Of a stretch of 16,440 nucleotides of DNA, positions 1-8,279 are shown piece after piece (position 1 is the stretch's first letter; the number at the start of each line of letters is the position of its first letter). Location: the NCBI RefSeq assembly GCF_051233685.1, contig NZ_JBAMMY010000050.1, forward strand, positions 1 to 16,440, read 5' to 3'. Position numbers and translations under genes: made by a program. This DNA is from RPRI01 sp051233685. Its GTDB lineage: Bacteria > Desulfobacterota > Desulfobacteria > Desulfobacterales > RPRI01. Under the pieces are notes generated by a model. That model did not search any database and was not told where the DNA came from. It saw only the letters and a program-made list of their open reading frames with translations.

Positions 1-63
1 CTCTGACCTGATGGCTTCCAATGCAGCCTTTGCTTTAAAATTCCCTGGATATTGCTTTCTCAT
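1..63 (-). CDS. IS3-family transposase OrfA, N-terminal fragment (continues beyond window)
   Basis: The minus strand encodes 21 residues from an ATG at 63: MRKQYPGNFKAKAALEAIRS, then E. The pattern of basic residues followed by F-K-A-K-x-A-L-E-A-I is the typical opening of IS3-family OrfA, the helix-turn-helix protein that is frameshift-fused to OrfB to give the active transposase. An AAGGA ribosome binding site lies six bases before the ATG. The reading frame is open to the window edge. The assignment rests on a short stretch plus the matching inverted-repeat-like end at about 135, which together make it fairly secure. Confidence 0.75.
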   Translation of the reverse strand, partial: MRKQYPGNFKAKAALEAIRSE

Positions 64-135
64 TCTGTTTCCTTTATAATGGAGTCAATATCACAGAAAA
101 AGCAGCTTAACCATCAGTTCAAATTTCGGGGTCCA
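1..135 (-). mobile_element. IS3-family insertion sequence, left end (partial)
   Basis: The end of an insertion sequence enters from the left edge. On the minus strand a sequence starting TGGACCCCGAAATTTGAAC (from position 135 inward) resembles the terminal inverted repeats of IS3-family elements. The OrfA start codon lies 72 bases inside that end, a normal distance for the family. Only this end is visible; the other end, the direct repeats and OrfB lie outside the window. The exact outer boundary could be a few bases to the right of 135. The element ends about 60 bp before the acyltransferase gene, so it may have replaced that gene's native promoter. Confidence 0.7.
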
Positions 136-195
136 TTATAGTTGTTAGATATATTGTATTAATATTAATTTGTTATAGGATTGATAAATACCGGC

Positions 196-2817
196 ATGAA
201 GGTGTTAAGGGAAAAAATAAACAAGTGGATTAACGGTATTCTTCTTGATGCTCACAATTATTTCATATGTTATTTGCCGGAAAACTTAAGTTTCTTTTCT
301 TCTCATTTTTTAAAGATATTTTTTTCCGGAATTAAAATTGATTCGGATCAGCTTAATATTATTAAACAGCTGCCTGAAAATGCAATTGTTGTTTATACAT
401 CAAAATTTAAAAGTAATTTTGAATTCCTGTTTGCTTATATACGTTATAAGGAAATGGGCCTTCCTTTTCCTGTAATTGGTTTTGACTACAATGCGTTTAT
501 ATGGCAGCCACTGACACGCAGGTTAAGGACGGTTGTATCCTATATAGATTATTATTTCAAAAACAAATCATTTCCCGATCCTTATAAAAGCGGATATATT
601 GAAGAAGAACTGCTTAAGGGGAAATCCGCTTTTCTTTCGCTTGTTAAAGAGGAATCTTTTTATAAGAAATTTGTTAAGTCCGAAACTGATCCGATAGCAT
701 ATCTTATTGAAATCCAGAGGACAACCGATCGCCCCATATACATAATTCCCCAAATCATATCATTTGGAAAAAATCCTATCCGGGCTAATAATTCTTTGGC
801 TGATATTTTTTTCGGTACAGCCTATAAAGCCGGAAGGCTTAGAAAAATAGCGACTCTTTTTAAATATCCGGGAAAGATAATTGTTGAATTATCCGAGCCC
901 ATAAATCTGAAACAATTTATTGAATCAAAAGATATACAGGAATATGGGATACAATATGTGTCAATGCTGCTAAGACGGGATCTTCTGCTTCAACTGAATC
1001 GTCATCGCCAAACCATTATCGGTCCTGCACTAAAATCAACAGTGGAGTTAAAAGAGAGCATCCTGGCAAATCCCAGGTTTCAGGTATTTCTTGAAACTTA
1101 TTCAAAGTCCAGAAAAACAACAGTTCAGGAAGTCAGCAAAGAAGTTAACAACTATCTTGATGAAATTGCTGCAAAATATAATAATACTGTCATAAGGATT
1201 GTCGCAGCTTTTATAGGGTGGATAGTAAATACCATGTTTGATGGCTATACCGTTAACACGGATGGATTAAACAAAGTAAAAAATCAGTCCTTAAAAGGCC
1301 CGTTAATATTAATTCCCTGCCATAAAAGCCATATTGATTATCTTATCCTCTCATATTTACTTTATAATAATAACATGCCCTGTCCACATATAGCCGCAGG
1401 GAAAAATCTTTCTTTCTGGCCTATGGGGTCTCTATTCAGAGCAGGCGGTGCTTTTTTTATAAGGCGTACTTTGGGAGGTGCGGCGCTATATCTGAGAGTT
1501 TTTTCCGAATACATATATAAGCTCCTTGAAGAAGGCTTTAATATAGAATTTTTTATTGAGGGAGGAAGGAGCAGAACAGGAAAGCTTATTCTGCCCAAGC
1601 TTGGATTTCTTTCAATTCTTTTGGAAGCGTTTAAAAAGGGGGCATGCAAGGATTTGATATTTGTTCCCATCTTCATAGGATATGACAGAGTTATAGAAGA
1701 AAGCTCATATCTTGATGAACTCGAAGGCGGGCAGAAAGAACCTGAAAACTTTTTTCAGTTATTAAAAGCAGGCAAATTACTAAAGAAAAAATACGGCAAG
1801 GTATATATTCAATTTAATGAATCTATTTCTTTAAATGAATTTCTTGCTGACAGAGATATTCAGTTAAAGAGCATGACTTCCAAAGAACAGAATGCTTTTT
1901 GCAGAAATCTTGGCTATAGAATGATAAATGCAATAAATGATGCTTCTGTTGTTACGCCATTTTCTCTTGTTGCAAGTGCTATTTTAAATTGTACGAAAAA
2001 AAGATTTACCTATGAAAACATTCTTTCTGATGTTGAAACTTATATTCAATATCTTTCTTATCAGGGGACAAAGCTTTCCGATACACTTATTTCCGATTAT
2101 AAACGAGCCGTAGAGCAGGTTTTTGAGACATATATCCAGAGAAAATTTATTGAGCCGGTTTACAGGGGAAAAATCAGCGATCCTAAATCTTCCGAATATT
2201 TTGTTAACGTAAACAGGCGTCCTGCAATAGAATATTACAAGAATAATAGCATTTCGCATTTCATTCCCGTTGCCATTACAGCCATTGAAATTTTAAAAAT
2301 AGAATCGTTTCAGTTTCAGGCTTCCGATCTTCATCCCGGGTATGCTTTTTTGCAAAATTTCTTTAAATATGAATTTGCATATGATGTTGATAAGACTCAA
2401 GAGTATTTTATCCGGAAAAGTATAAAGGTATTTATAGACAATGCTGTGCTTGTACCTCATGAGAAGCTTCCCGATACATATAATATTACGTCAGCCGGAT
2501 TAAAAATATTGAAATTGTATACTAATTTTTTAAAGCCTTATTTTGAATCATATCTTGTTGTTATAAGCTTTATCGAAACAACTTCCCTAAAAGGGCTTGA
2601 CGCTAAAGAGCGAATAAAAAAGATTCAGATCCTTGGAAACCGCATGTATAAAAGAAATGAGATTGAACGAATTGAAGCTCTGTCAAGAGTAAACTATACT
2701 AATGCCCTGGATTTTTTTGGAAATAAAGGAATCAAAGATTCCGGGAATACTGAGAAAATAAAATATTATAAAGATATTATTAATAAGTACTTAAGTTTTT
2801 TGCAATATACCGGATAA
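196..2817 (+). CDS. plsB: PlsB-like glycerol-3-phosphate acyltransferase
   Basis: Probable sn-1 acylation of glycerol 3-phosphate with acyl-ACP or acyl-CoA, the first step of phospholipid synthesis, at the inner membrane face. The 873-residue product carries the acyltransferase blocks in order: the HX4D catalytic motif (HKSHID, H376-D381), GGAFFIRR (about 417-423), EGGRSRTGK (455-463) and VPIFIGYDR around P491. The length is close to E. coli PlsB (about 807 residues), including a long N-terminal region before HX4D and a long C-terminal domain, unlike the short PlsC or PlsY enzymes. A TTG at 181 in the same frame is possible, but an AGGA abuts it; the ATG at 196 lies 15 bases after that AGGA, so the start is uncertain by five codons. 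It is the first gene of a plus-strand run and the next gene begins 22 bases later. A related dihydroxyacetone-phosphate acyltransferase is the main alternative. Confidence 0.85.
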   Translation: MKVLREKINKWINGILLDAHNYFICYLPENLSFFSSHFLKIFFSGIKIDSDQLNIIKQLPENAIVVYTSKFKSNFEFLFAYIRYKEMGLPFPVIGFDYNAFIWQPLTRRLRTVVSYIDYYFKNKSFPDPYKSGYIEEELLKGKSAFLSLVKEESFYKKFVKSETDPIAYLIEIQRTTDRPIYIIPQIISFGKNPIRANNSLADIFFGTAYKAGRLRKIATLFKYPGKIIVELSEPINLKQFIESKDIQEYGIQYVSMLLRRDLLLQLNRHRQTIIGPALKSTVELKESILANPRFQVFLETYSKSRKTTVQEVSKEVNNYLDEIAAKYNNTVIRIVAAFIGWIVNTMFDGYTVNTDGLNKVKNQSLKGPLILIPCHKSHIDYLILSYLLYNNNMPCPHIAAGKNLSFWPMGSLFRAGGAFFIRRTLGGAALYLRVFSEYIYKLLEEGFNIEFFIEGGRSRTGKLILPKLGFLSILLEAFKKGACKDLIFVPIFIGYDRVIEESSYLDELEGGQKEPENFFQLLKAGKLLKKKYGKVYIQFNESISLNEFLADRDIQLKSMTSKEQNAFCRNLGYRMINAINDASVVTPFSLVASAILNCTKKRFTYENILSDVETYIQYLSYQGTKLSDTLISDYKRAVEQVFETYIQRKFIEPVYRGKISDPKSSEYFVNVNRRPAIEYYKNNSISHFIPVAITAIEILKIESFQFQASDLHPGYAFLQNFFKYEFAYDVDKTQEYFIRKSIKVFIDNAVLVPHEKLPDTYNITSAGLKILKLYTNFLKPYFESYLVVISFIETTSLKGLDAKERIKKIQILGNRMYKRNEIERIEALSRVNYTNALDFFGNKGIKDSGNTEKIKYYKDIINKYLSFLQYTG

Positions 2818-2839
2818 ACGAAATACATTAATTCAAACC

Positions 2840-4564
2840 ATGAAAGCTCTCATATTAGCAGCAGGCCTTGGAACAAGATTGCTTCCTTACACACAGCATA
2901 CTCCTAAACCGCTTTTTCCGGTTGGGGGTCATCCGCTGCTTGATATTATTATAAGAAAGCTGGAGGCTGCAGGATGTGAGGCGGTCATAATAAACACTCA
3001 CCACCAGCATAAAAAAATAGAGGATTTTATAACATCACAGAAATATCCGATACCCGTATTTACACGCTATGAGCCGGTTATTCTGGGAACCGGCGGGGCC
3101 ATAAAAAATGCTGCGGATTTCTGGGATAATAAACCATTTATTGTTATAAACAGCGACATTTTTACGGATATAAATTTAAATGAAGTATATAATTATCACC
3201 TCGGACACAAGGACTGCGTTACCCTTGTATTAACCGATTTTGAAAAGTTCAATAATGTTCCGGTGAGCCAGGAAAATCTTGTGCTTGGTTTTGAATCAAA
3301 CCGTAACGATTCATGTTCTTGTACGGATAATAATAAATCCATGCCGGTTTATAAGCAGGAAAATATTGTAAGGCTTGCTTTTACAGGCATTCAGGTTGTT
3401 GATCCTGAAATACTTGGTTTCATACCTGAGAAAGTATTTTCAAACAGCATTGATATTTACAGACAAATGATGGCCTGTGGTAAAAAAATTCATGCCTACA
3501 TACCAAAAAAGCTTCACTGGAATGATCTCGGAACACCCGAAACATACAAAAACGTTGCTATAGAAGAATCCGCCGTAAAGGCTTTCATGATAGCTTTTAA
3601 GGATTACGGAAATCAGGAAATAAGAAAAGTAAATCTTAAAGGAGATGGTTCCGACAGACAATGGTTCCGTCTGGTTTCGGGAAGTAATTCTCTTATCATG
3701 GCGGATCACGGTATAAGAAAAGAAACTGCAACTACTGAGGTTGACTCATTTATAAAGATCGGCATACATCTTAAAAATAAAGGCCTGCCGCTTCCAAGGA
3801 TATTTTTTCATGATGCTTTTTCCGGGCTTGTTTTTTTAGAAGATCTTGGAGATATTAATTTACAGTCAGTAATAACGAATGCCGGCAGTCAAAGCGAAAT
3901 CATTGGCTGGTATAAACGAGTTATTGATCTGCTTATTGATCTTTCTTTTTCCGGGGGTTTAGGTTTTGATACTTCATGGACATATCAGACCACAAATTAC
4001 AGTATTGAGCTTATTCTGGAAAAAGAGTGCAGGTATTTTATTGATGCTTTTGTAAAAAACTATATGTGCGTGAATATAAGCTTTGATGAATTCAAAGATG
4101 AATTTATGAAATTAGCCTGCCGCGCTCTCGATAATCAAATCGAAGGATTTATGCACAGGGATATGCAATCCCGCAATATCATGATCAAAAATGACGGTAT
4201 TTATTTTATAGATTTTCAGGGTGGCCGCATCGGCCCTCTTCAGTACGATCTTGCATCTTTATTGAATGATCCTTATGTGGACCTGCCATATACAATCCGT
4301 AAGGAACTTGCTGAGTACTGTTTCAGAAAGCTTTCTGTTATTGCAGGAACAGATAAAATCAAATTTTATGATGGCTTTAAATACTGCTCGTTAACACGAA
4401 ATCTGCAGATTCTCGGTGCTTTTGGATTTCTTAGTAAAATAAAGGGAAAAATTTTCTTTGAAAAATATATTCCTGCCGCTTTGATAAGTCTTAAAGAAAA
4501 TTTTAAATTACTTGACGAAAAAGAATTTCCCGGTATAAAATCCTTGATTGACAATATATTATAA
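2840..4564 (+). CDS. Fused MurU-type nucleotidyltransferase and AmgK-type sugar kinase
   Basis: A 574-residue two-domain protein. Residues 1 to about 240 form a nucleotidyltransferase: the GLGTR...PKP signature at 9-24, the metal-binding D106 in NSDIF, and WNDLGTP with D229. Residues about 255-574 form an aminoglycoside-phosphotransferase-fold kinase: GSDRQWFRL near the start, FLEDLGD, the catalytic HRDMQSRN (H439, D441, N446) and DFQ at 458-460. In Pseudomonas, separate AmgK and MurU proteins phosphorylate N-acetylmuramic acid at C1 and then couple it to UDP, bypassing de novo UDP-MurNAc synthesis. The kinase half shares AmgK landmarks (IDFQ...GP..YDLASL, and a C-terminal RNLQILGAFGFLSKIKGK segment). 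I infer a bifunctional cytosolic peptidoglycan-recycling enzyme. A sugar-1-phosphate pathway for another nucleotide sugar is the alternative. No clear Shine-Dalgarno precedes the ATG, so translational coupling to plsB is plausible. Confidence 0.83.
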   Translation: MKALILAAGLGTRLLPYTQHTPKPLFPVGGHPLLDIIIRKLEAAGCEAVIINTHHQHKKIEDFITSQKYPIPVFTRYEPVILGTGGAIKNAADFWDNKPFIVINSDIFTDINLNEVYNYHLGHKDCVTLVLTDFEKFNNVPVSQENLVLGFESNRNDSCSCTDNNKSMPVYKQENIVRLAFTGIQVVDPEILGFIPEKVFSNSIDIYRQMMACGKKIHAYIPKKLHWNDLGTPETYKNVAIEESAVKAFMIAFKDYGNQEIRKVNLKGDGSDRQWFRLVSGSNSLIMADHGIRKETATTEVDSFIKIGIHLKNKGLPLPRIFFHDAFSGLVFLEDLGDINLQSVITNAGSQSEIIGWYKRVIDLLIDLSFSGGLGFDTSWTYQTTNYSIELILEKECRYFIDAFVKNYMCVNISFDEFKDEFMKLACRALDNQIEGFMHRDMQSRNIMIKNDGIYFIDFQGGRIGPLQYDLASLLNDPYVDLPYTIRKELAEYCFRKLSVIAGTDKIKFYDGFKYCSLTRNLQILGAFGFLSKIKGKIFFEKYIPAALISLKENFKLLDEKEFPGIKSLIDNIL

Positions 4565-4576
4565 GCAATAACAATA

Positions 4577-4601
4577 TGACTGACTTGTAAAAAGTCTGTC
4601 A
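4577..4601 (+). repeat. Small imperfect hairpin between the fusion gene and dapB
   Basis: TGAC plus ACTT pair with AAGT plus GTCA, separated by a two-by-two internal loop, around a GTAAA loop. There is no following T-run, so it is not a convincing intrinsic terminator. It could slightly reduce read-through or protect an mRNA end between the two genes. Confidence 0.3.
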
Positions 4602-4631
4602 GCATTTCTATGGGAAGGGATAGAAGAATAC

Positions 4632-5462
4632 ATGGATAGGATAAAAGTTATGGTTAATGGAATGCCGGGCAATATGGCTTCAAATATTGCAAAGCATGTT
4701 TTAAATGACGACAGATTTGAACTTATTCCATTATCGCTTACAGGTCCTGAAATTTTGGAAAAAGAATATAATATTGCTTCCGTTTGTATCAGCCTTATTA
4801 ATCCGGAGCAAAGAAACGAGGCTATCAAGACATTAAAGAAAAAAGAGAATAACTTTATAAGTGTAGACTACACCCACCCTTTGGCAGTAAACAGTAATGC
4901 GGAATTTTTTTGTAATAATTTTCTTCCTTTTGTGATGGGAACAACCGGGGGTGACAGAAAAAAACTTGAAGATGCAATTATTTCATCAGGAATTTGTGCA
5001 GTAATTGCGCCAAACATGGCAAAACAGATAGTCGGTTTCCAGGCTATGATGGAGTATGCCTCAAAAACATTTCCGGATTTGTTTAACGGATATACTCTTA
5101 CGATTAAAGAGAGCCATCAAAAAGGTAAGGCTGATACAAGCGGCACTGCAAGAGCCATGATCGGATATTTCAACAAATTGGGGATACCTTTTAATGATTA
5201 TCAGATAATCATGGAAAGAGATCCTGAAAATCAAAAAGAAATATGGGGGATACCTGAAGAGTTTATCAAAGGGCATGGATGGCATACTTACACACTTGTT
5301 TCCGGAGATAAAACGGTCAAATTCGAATTCACGCATAATATAAACGGTCGTGATGTATATGTAGCAGGAACACTGGATGCAATCGTTTATTTAAACAACA
5401 GGATAAATGAAGGTGCAAAAGGAAAAATTTTTTCAATGATTGATGTTTTAAAGGGAATTTGA
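4632..5462 (+). CDS. dapB: 4-hydroxy-tetrahydrodipicolinate reductase, plant type
   Basis: NAD(P)H-dependent reductase of the diaminopimelate/lysine pathway, making tetrahydrodipicolinate in the cytosol. The 276-residue protein has the N-terminal nucleotide-binding loop VNGMPGNMA (about residues 8-16), VDYTHP and PFVMGTTGGDR in the middle, and the catalytic and substrate-binding segment ESHQKGKADTSGTA (160-173, with H162 and K166). Classical bacterial DapB has E-x-H-H-x-x-K-x-D-x-P-S-G-T-A. The single-His ESHQ form, together with FNGYTLTIKESH, GHGWHTY, FEFTHNINGR and the FSMIDVL end, matches my recollection of the plant enzyme. An AAGGGA and a GAAG precede the ATG at workable spacing. It lies 67 bases after the fusion gene and just before the TPR gene. 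Supplying diaminopimelate would link it to the peptidoglycan theme of its neighbour. Confidence 0.92.
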   Translation: MDRIKVMVNGMPGNMASNIAKHVLNDDRFELIPLSLTGPEILEKEYNIASVCISLINPEQRNEAIKTLKKKENNFISVDYTHPLAVNSNAEFFCNNFLPFVMGTTGGDRKKLEDAIISSGICAVIAPNMAKQIVGFQAMMEYASKTFPDLFNGYTLTIKESHQKGKADTSGTARAMIGYFNKLGIPFNDYQIIMERDPENQKEIWGIPEEFIKGHGWHTYTLVSGDKTVKFEFTHNINGRDVYVAGTLDAIVYLNNRINEGAKGKIFSMIDVLKGI

Positions 5463-5490
5463 ACCTTTACCAAATATGAGGAGAAGGAAA

Positions 5491-7773
5491 ATGCATTATT
5501 TCAGAAAGCGCTTGTGGGTTATCATTTCTTTATTTCTTGTTGGTTGCTTTTTTCTAATAAATACAGGCTGCTCGAAAGAGGCTAAAAAAGAGAGGCACTT
5601 TACAAAAGCAGAAAAATATTTTTCTGAAGATAAGTTCCGTGAAGCCATACTGGAATATAAAAATGTTGTGAAAATTGATCCAAAGGACTCTAAAGCTCAT
5701 CATAAACTTGGTTTGGCCTATATGAAAACAGGATTATTTAAAGAGGCATTTGCTGAGTTTTCAAAGGCTGTAGAGCTTGATCCGGCCATGATAGATGCTC
5801 ATAATCAGCTGGGTACTTTATATCTTCTTTCAGGAAATCCTGATAAAGCAAAAGAACAAGTGGATATTGTTCTTTCAAAAGATGCAAAAAATTCTTTAGC
5901 ACACCTGCTTTTAAGCGGAATATATGTTTCCGAGAAGAATCTTGATAATGCGGTTACCGAAGCCGAAAAAGCCACTGAAGGAGAAATGAAGCTGGAGGCG
6001 TATCTGCATCTTGCCAATCTTTATATCATGAAAAAAGATATTGCCAAAGCTGAAGAAATGTTGATTGCAGCTGTAAATTCCAATGAAAAAAGTATGGTGG
6101 CCCGCTTTTCTCTTGCCCAGTTTTATTTGCGTACCGGGAAAATAGATAATGCCGAGCGTGAATTTCTGAATGCGGTTAAAGCCGATCCAAAGGATGTGAA
6201 AGCTTATATGGCTTTAGGCAATTTCTATTTTATTACCAAACGGCCTGAGGATGCGGAAAAACAGTACTTGAAATGCCTTGAAATATCTCCGAAAGAAGTT
6301 CCTGTCCGCCTGCGTCTTGCCGAGCTTTATCTCGCATGGGGCAAAAAAGAAAAGGCGGAAGCCGCCTTTAAAGAAACTGTTGACAAGAACCCTCAAGATA
6401 TCAAAGCATTGTCACGGCTGGCAAGCTTTTATATAGATGATAAGAAGTATGATGAAGGCATGAAGGAAACGGAAAAAATTCTGAAGATCAACCCCAAAAG
6501 CCAGGAAGGGCTTGTTTTAAAGGGAAGACTTTATCTGGTGAGAAATAAATTTACAGAAGCACAAAGCCTCTTTCAGTCATTTCTGAAAGATAATCCCAAA
6601 GCAGCCTTGGGATATTATCTTTTGGCTATGGCTCATTATGGAAACAAAGAGACCCAGCAGGCAAAAACAGCCCTTGCAGAAGCAATAAAACTAAACACTA
6701 AATGGTCTGAGCCGAGATTTCTTCTGGCTAATATATATATGAGAGAAGGAGCTTACAGCGAGGCCGTAAATGAAGCAATGGGAGTATTGAAAGAACAGCC
6801 AAAAAATCCCAAGGCTTATCTTATTATGGGCAATTCATATCTAATGCAGAAAAATATTCCCGAAGCACAGAAGTCTTTCGAAGAGCTGCTTAAAATTGCG
6901 CCGAATAATCCTTTCGCTTATAGTCAGATGGGCCGGTTGATGTTGGTAGAGAAGAAAGAAAAAGAGGCACTGGAGAATTTTGAAAAAGCTTTGAAACTGC
7001 AACCGGATTATACCGAGCCTTTACAGTTTATTGTTAGTGTCATGATGAATAACAAGGATTATAAGAAGGCTTTTGAAAGGGTTGATGAGCAGATTAAAAT
7101 TTCTCCTAAAAATCCTTTCTTATATAATATTCGCGCCAGCCTTTATGAGTTTGAAAAAGATCTTACAAACGCTGAAAATGATTTCAAGAAGGCGATAGAA
7201 CTGAATCGGGATTCGCCTGCTCTTCAAATGGCTCTCGGCAATTTTTATCTGCGGCATAAAACAATGGATAAGGCAAAGAAATCCTATGAGGAAACAATAA
7301 AAAAGGCTCCGGATTCTCTCAATGCCCAAATGGCTCTCGGGATGATTTATGAGAATGAGAAGAAATATGATGAAGCGAAAAGCCACTATGAAAAGGTATT
7401 GAAAATAAATCCCGACTTTGCACCTGCTGCAAATAATCTCGCATATATTTATGCGGAAAAGGGAGGCAACATAGACGAGGCGCTTAATCTTGCGCAAAAG
7501 GCCAAAGAACTGGTTCCTGAAGATCCTCATGTTTCCGATACACTCGGTTGGATTTATTATAAAAAGAATATTTTCAGCAGAGCAGTTACATATCTTAAAG
7601 ATGCGGATGAAAAGATTGCTGATCAACCTCTTGTGAAATATCATCTCGGGATGGCTTATTATAAAAACGGAAATACCGGCCTTGCAAAAACCAATCTTAA
7701 AAAAGCTTTAGAGCTTGATCCTAAATTCGATGGTTCTGCTGAAGCTGTTGCAACGCTGAATCTGATAAAATAG
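5491..7773 (+). CDS. TPR-repeat lipoprotein (PrsT-like)
   Basis: A 760-residue protein made almost wholly of tetratricopeptide repeats (about 20 units of 34 residues from residue 35 to the end), each with the A/G/Y/A spacing and 'LDP' or 'INP' turns, such as YKNVVKIDPKDSKAHHKLG. The N-terminus is basic, then hydrophobic (8-26), with two possible lipidation cysteines: C19 in the good lipobox LVGC, or C27 in NTGC just before the charged mature part. TPR solenoids are protein-binding scaffolds; this one would be membrane-anchored outside the cytoplasm. Similar long TPR lipoproteins (PrsT) accompany exosortase/PEP-CTERM and exopolysaccharide loci; the VanZ genes nearby fit that, but no exosortase is visible here. 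I chose the ATG at 5491 because GAGGAG lies seven bases upstream; an in-frame ATG at 5476 has no ribosome binding site. The gene follows dapB by 28 bases. Confidence 0.88.
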   Translation: MHYFRKRLWVIISLFLVGCFFLINTGCSKEAKKERHFTKAEKYFSEDKFREAILEYKNVVKIDPKDSKAHHKLGLAYMKTGLFKEAFAEFSKAVELDPAMIDAHNQLGTLYLLSGNPDKAKEQVDIVLSKDAKNSLAHLLLSGIYVSEKNLDNAVTEAEKATEGEMKLEAYLHLANLYIMKKDIAKAEEMLIAAVNSNEKSMVARFSLAQFYLRTGKIDNAEREFLNAVKADPKDVKAYMALGNFYFITKRPEDAEKQYLKCLEISPKEVPVRLRLAELYLAWGKKEKAEAAFKETVDKNPQDIKALSRLASFYIDDKKYDEGMKETEKILKINPKSQEGLVLKGRLYLVRNKFTEAQSLFQSFLKDNPKAALGYYLLAMAHYGNKETQQAKTALAEAIKLNTKWSEPRFLLANIYMREGAYSEAVNEAMGVLKEQPKNPKAYLIMGNSYLMQKNIPEAQKSFEELLKIAPNNPFAYSQMGRLMLVEKKEKEALENFEKALKLQPDYTEPLQFIVSVMMNNKDYKKAFERVDEQIKISPKNPFLYNIRASLYEFEKDLTNAENDFKKAIELNRDSPALQMALGNFYLRHKTMDKAKKSYEETIKKAPDSLNAQMALGMIYENEKKYDEAKSHYEKVLKINPDFAPAANNLAYIYAEKGGNIDEALNLAQKAKELVPEDPHVSDTLGWIYYKKNIFSRAVTYLKDADEKIADQPLVKYHLGMAYYKNGNTGLAKTNLKKALELDPKFDGSAEAVATLNLIK

Positions 7774-7785
7774 TTGAAATAAGAG

Positions 7786-7841
7786 GATAAGCTCATAAGC
7801 TCATAAGCTCGTAAGCTCGTAAGTTGATAAGTTCGTAAGGT
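7786..7841. repeat. 8-bp tandem repeat, copy A (seven units)
   Basis: Seven consecutive 8-mers, consensus (C/G)(A/G)TAAG(C/T)T: GATAAGCT, CATAAGCT twice, CGTAAGCT, CGTAAGTT, GATAAGTT, CGTAAGGT. They fill the gap between the TPR gene and the VanZ gene. The array is followed by a purine-rich tail, GTGAGAGGAAAAG (7840-7852). A related array with a nearly identical tail lies at 10908-10945. Confidence 0.9.
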
Positions 7842-7883
7842 GAGAGGAAAAGGGATGGAGCAAAGATTGGCGGGAAGGATTTA

Positions 7884-8279
7884 ATGAAGAATAATATCCG
7901 GGCGGGGTTGGTTTCTGTTGTATGGATATGCTCTGTTTGTCTGGTTATTTACTACTCGCTTATACCCGGTGTGGAATTTCCGGTTGATTTCTGGCAGGCG
8001 GATAAGCTTTATCATTTTGTTTCATATTGCTGGCTGTCCGTCCTGCCTATGATTGCATATTCAGACAGAAAGATTGCTTTAACCGCTTCTCTATCCATGG
8101 TTCTTCTGGGAGTATTGATAGAAATACTTCAAATATTTGTTCCCGGAAGAACCTTTGCTATGGCGGATATTGCGGCAAACACTCTTGGCGTGGTTCTTGG
8201 GATTTATAACGGAGGCTATTTAAGGCGCTATTTATCAAGCTATGGCAGCTTCAGCCTGTTTAAGAACATCAACCAGTGA
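7884..8279 (+). CDS. VanZ-family membrane protein
   Basis: A 131-residue protein with four predicted membrane helices (about 6-26, 42-60, 63-86, 92-112). The VanZ-family residues are present: D40-K41 with H44 after the first loop, then E80, Q83 and R89 in IEILQIFVPGR, and D95 with N99 in the last helix (MADIAANTLG). The family is named for VanZ of the teicoplanin-resistance cluster, but most members are uncharacterised inner-membrane proteins, often near envelope or exopolysaccharide genes; no resistance role should be read into this one. An AAGGA lies four bases before the ATG. The last 45 bases overlap the 3' end of the convergent GGDEF gene. It may once have followed the TPR gene directly, before the repeat array filled the 110-base gap. 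Confidence 0.88.
   Translation: MKNNIRAGLVSVVWICSVCLVIYYSLIPGVEFPVDFWQADKLYHFVSYCWLSVLPMIAYSDRKIALTASLSMVLLGVLIEILQIFVPGRTFAMADIAANTLGVVLGIYNGGYLRRYLSSYGSFSLFKNINQ

Noticed and set aside
7120..7644. A 174-codon open frame on the minus strand inside the TPR gene
   Set aside because: It mirrors the repeat-rich TPR coding sequence, has no recognisable domain or ribosome binding site, and the plus-strand TPR pattern is unbroken across it.
7786..7841. CRISPR array
   Set aside because: The units are 8 bases with no spacers, so it is a simple tandem repeat.
7884..8279. Glycopeptide-resistance determinant because of the VanZ match
   Set aside because: Other van genes are absent, and VanZ-family proteins are widespread with no resistance role in most bacteria.
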